This document shows positions 5,523 to 5,994 of a stretch of 5,994 bases of DNA, in pieces (position 1 is the stretch's first letter; every line of letters begins with the position of its first letter). The translations under genes and the position numbers were made by a program. The DNA is from an uncultured Acidaminococcus sp. Its GTDB lineage: Bacteria; Bacillota; Negativicutes; Acidaminococcales; Acidaminococcaceae. The stretch covers positions 1 through 5,994 of the forward strand of contig CAAGJR010000221.1 of NCBI GenBank assembly GCA_900770265.1, given 5' to 3'. The notes under the pieces were generated by a model that saw only the letters and a list, made by a program, of their open reading frames with translations, was not told where the DNA came from and did not search any database.

Positions 5523-5608
5523 TCCAGAGCGCTATAACAAAGACGTCAGGACATGGGAAAAGGATGGAATGTAAAAAGTATCCACCGTACGATATACTGT
5601 CCAAATAT

Positions 5609-5637
5609 TCGATAAATTCAAAAATCCATGATATAAT
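5609..5637 (+). promoter_or_regulatory. Promoter of the YfcC-family gene
   Basis: A perfect -10 TATAAT (5632-5637) with a 17-bp spacer to a weak -35 TCGATA (5609-5614, 4/6). The predicted start is near 5644, giving a leader of about 52 nt. A second, weaker candidate -10 TATACT sits at 5593-5598. The weak -35 suggests that an activator may be needed. Confidence 0.6.
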
Positions 5638-5654
5638 AAGGACACCAAGACAAC

Positions 5655-5674
5655 GGGCCCCGGGCCCAATTTTT
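5655..5674 (+). terminator. Terminator-like hairpin in the YfcC leader (possible attenuator)
   Basis: GGGCC at 5655-5659 pairs with GGCCC at 5663-5667 across a CCG loop, followed by AA and five T residues (5670-5674). It lies between the predicted start (~5644) and the ribosome binding site (5684-5689). Position and shape suggest premature termination or attenuation, but the stem is only 5 bp. Confidence 0.4.
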
Positions 5675-5695
5675 CAGCGAAAGAAGGAGTGTACC

Positions 5696-5994
5696 ATGCC
5701 GGATCCATCCCCAAAGAAACGTAAGATGCTCAGTTCCTATTCCATTGTGTTCCTGTTCCTGATCTTTACTGCGATTTTGACCTGGTTCGTGCCCCAGTCC
5801 GTAGTGGTCAATGACCATGGCACCAAGAAAATCGTCTACGATGCCATCCTGGTCAAAGGCAAGGTGCTGGCGGGCCAGGGCCTGCAGCCCATGGGGCTGT
5901 GGGACATCATCATGGCCCCGGCCAAGGGGTTCGTAAAGGCGGCCCAGCTCTGCTTTGCCCTGCTCATGGCCGGCGCGTTCCTGCACCTGCTGAA
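5696..5994 (+). CDS. yfcC: YfcC/DcuC-family membrane carrier, 5' part
   Basis: The first 99 residues of a membrane carrier cut by the window end. A basic N-terminus (KKRK, 7-10) precedes a first membrane segment at about 15-34 ending TWFVPQ. A polar extracytoplasmic stretch follows, then GLWDIIMAPAKGF (67-79) and a second hydrophobic segment from about 84. The 'ILTWFVP' end of the first helix and the 'G-L-x-D-x-x-M-A-P-x-K-G-F' motif are typical of the YfcC family (C4-dicarboxylate anaerobic carrier DcuC superfamily, related to arginine/ornithine antiporters and basic amino acid or carboxylate carriers). Ribosome binding site AAGGAG (5684-5689) is six bases before the ATG. It is divergent from aroD; whether it exports a product of the same pathway or is unrelated cannot be told. 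Substrate unknown. Confidence 0.85.
   Translation, partial: MPDPSPKKRKMLSSYSIVFLFLIFTAILTWFVPQSVVVNDHGTKKIVYDAILVKGKVLAGQGLQPMGLWDIIMAPAKGFVKAAQLCFALLMAGAFLHLL

Noticed and set aside
5464..5604. Upstream extension of aroD by 47 codons
   Set aside because: The extra residues would be encoded across the aroD promoter, have no homology I recognise and lack the ribosome binding site found just before 5463.

Overview
The window looks like chromosome from an anaerobic Bacillota, most likely a Negativicutes (Acidaminococcus/Selenomonas-like). This is inference from GC-rich genes with AAGGAG ribosome binding sites, AT-rich sigmaA-type promoters, a lipoprotein-type TRAP binding protein and a YfcC carrier. 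No rRNA or other taxonomic marker is present.

Layout. Bases 1-138 are the 3' end of a gene, probably the tail of a LytR_C-type cell-envelope protein. Bases 139-780 hold no convincing gene but are dense in structure: a 7-bp tandem repeat starting in the upstream stop codon, an AT-rich perfect hairpin, three diverged copies of one nested-hairpin repeat (two direct, one inverted), a strong promoter P1 that runs into an intrinsic terminator after about 50 nt, and a near-consensus promoter P2 with a leader hairpin. P1 and P2 each carry an almost identical 10-bp palindrome (TTGTATACAA and ATGTATACAA).

Bases 781-4655 form one tight operon: a divergent shikimate/quinate dehydrogenase (aroE/ydiB family), then a complete TRAP transporter in the order dctQ, dctM, dctP. 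It ends in a strong hairpin terminator at 4657-4686, shared with the convergent gene aroD (4711-5463, minus strand), a type I 3-dehydroquinate dehydratase with every catalytic residue present. Across a 232-bp divergent promoter region, the 5' end of a YfcC/DcuC-type membrane carrier begins at 5696 and runs off the window.

Together the genes read as a module for taking up and using alicyclic hydroxy acids (quinate, shikimate or dehydro forms). TRAP would import the carboxylate, the dehydrogenase would oxidise quinate to 3-dehydroquinate (or interconvert shikimate and 3-dehydroshikimate), and AroD would link the two dehydro acids. The dehydrogenase has an Asp where NADP-dependent AroE enzymes usually have an Asn-Arg-Ser/Thr motif, and it lacks one canonical substrate-binding Ser. 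Both changes fit a catabolic, NAD-linked enzyme better than a biosynthetic one. The ligand of the transporter and the regulator binding the palindromes cannot be read from the sequence.
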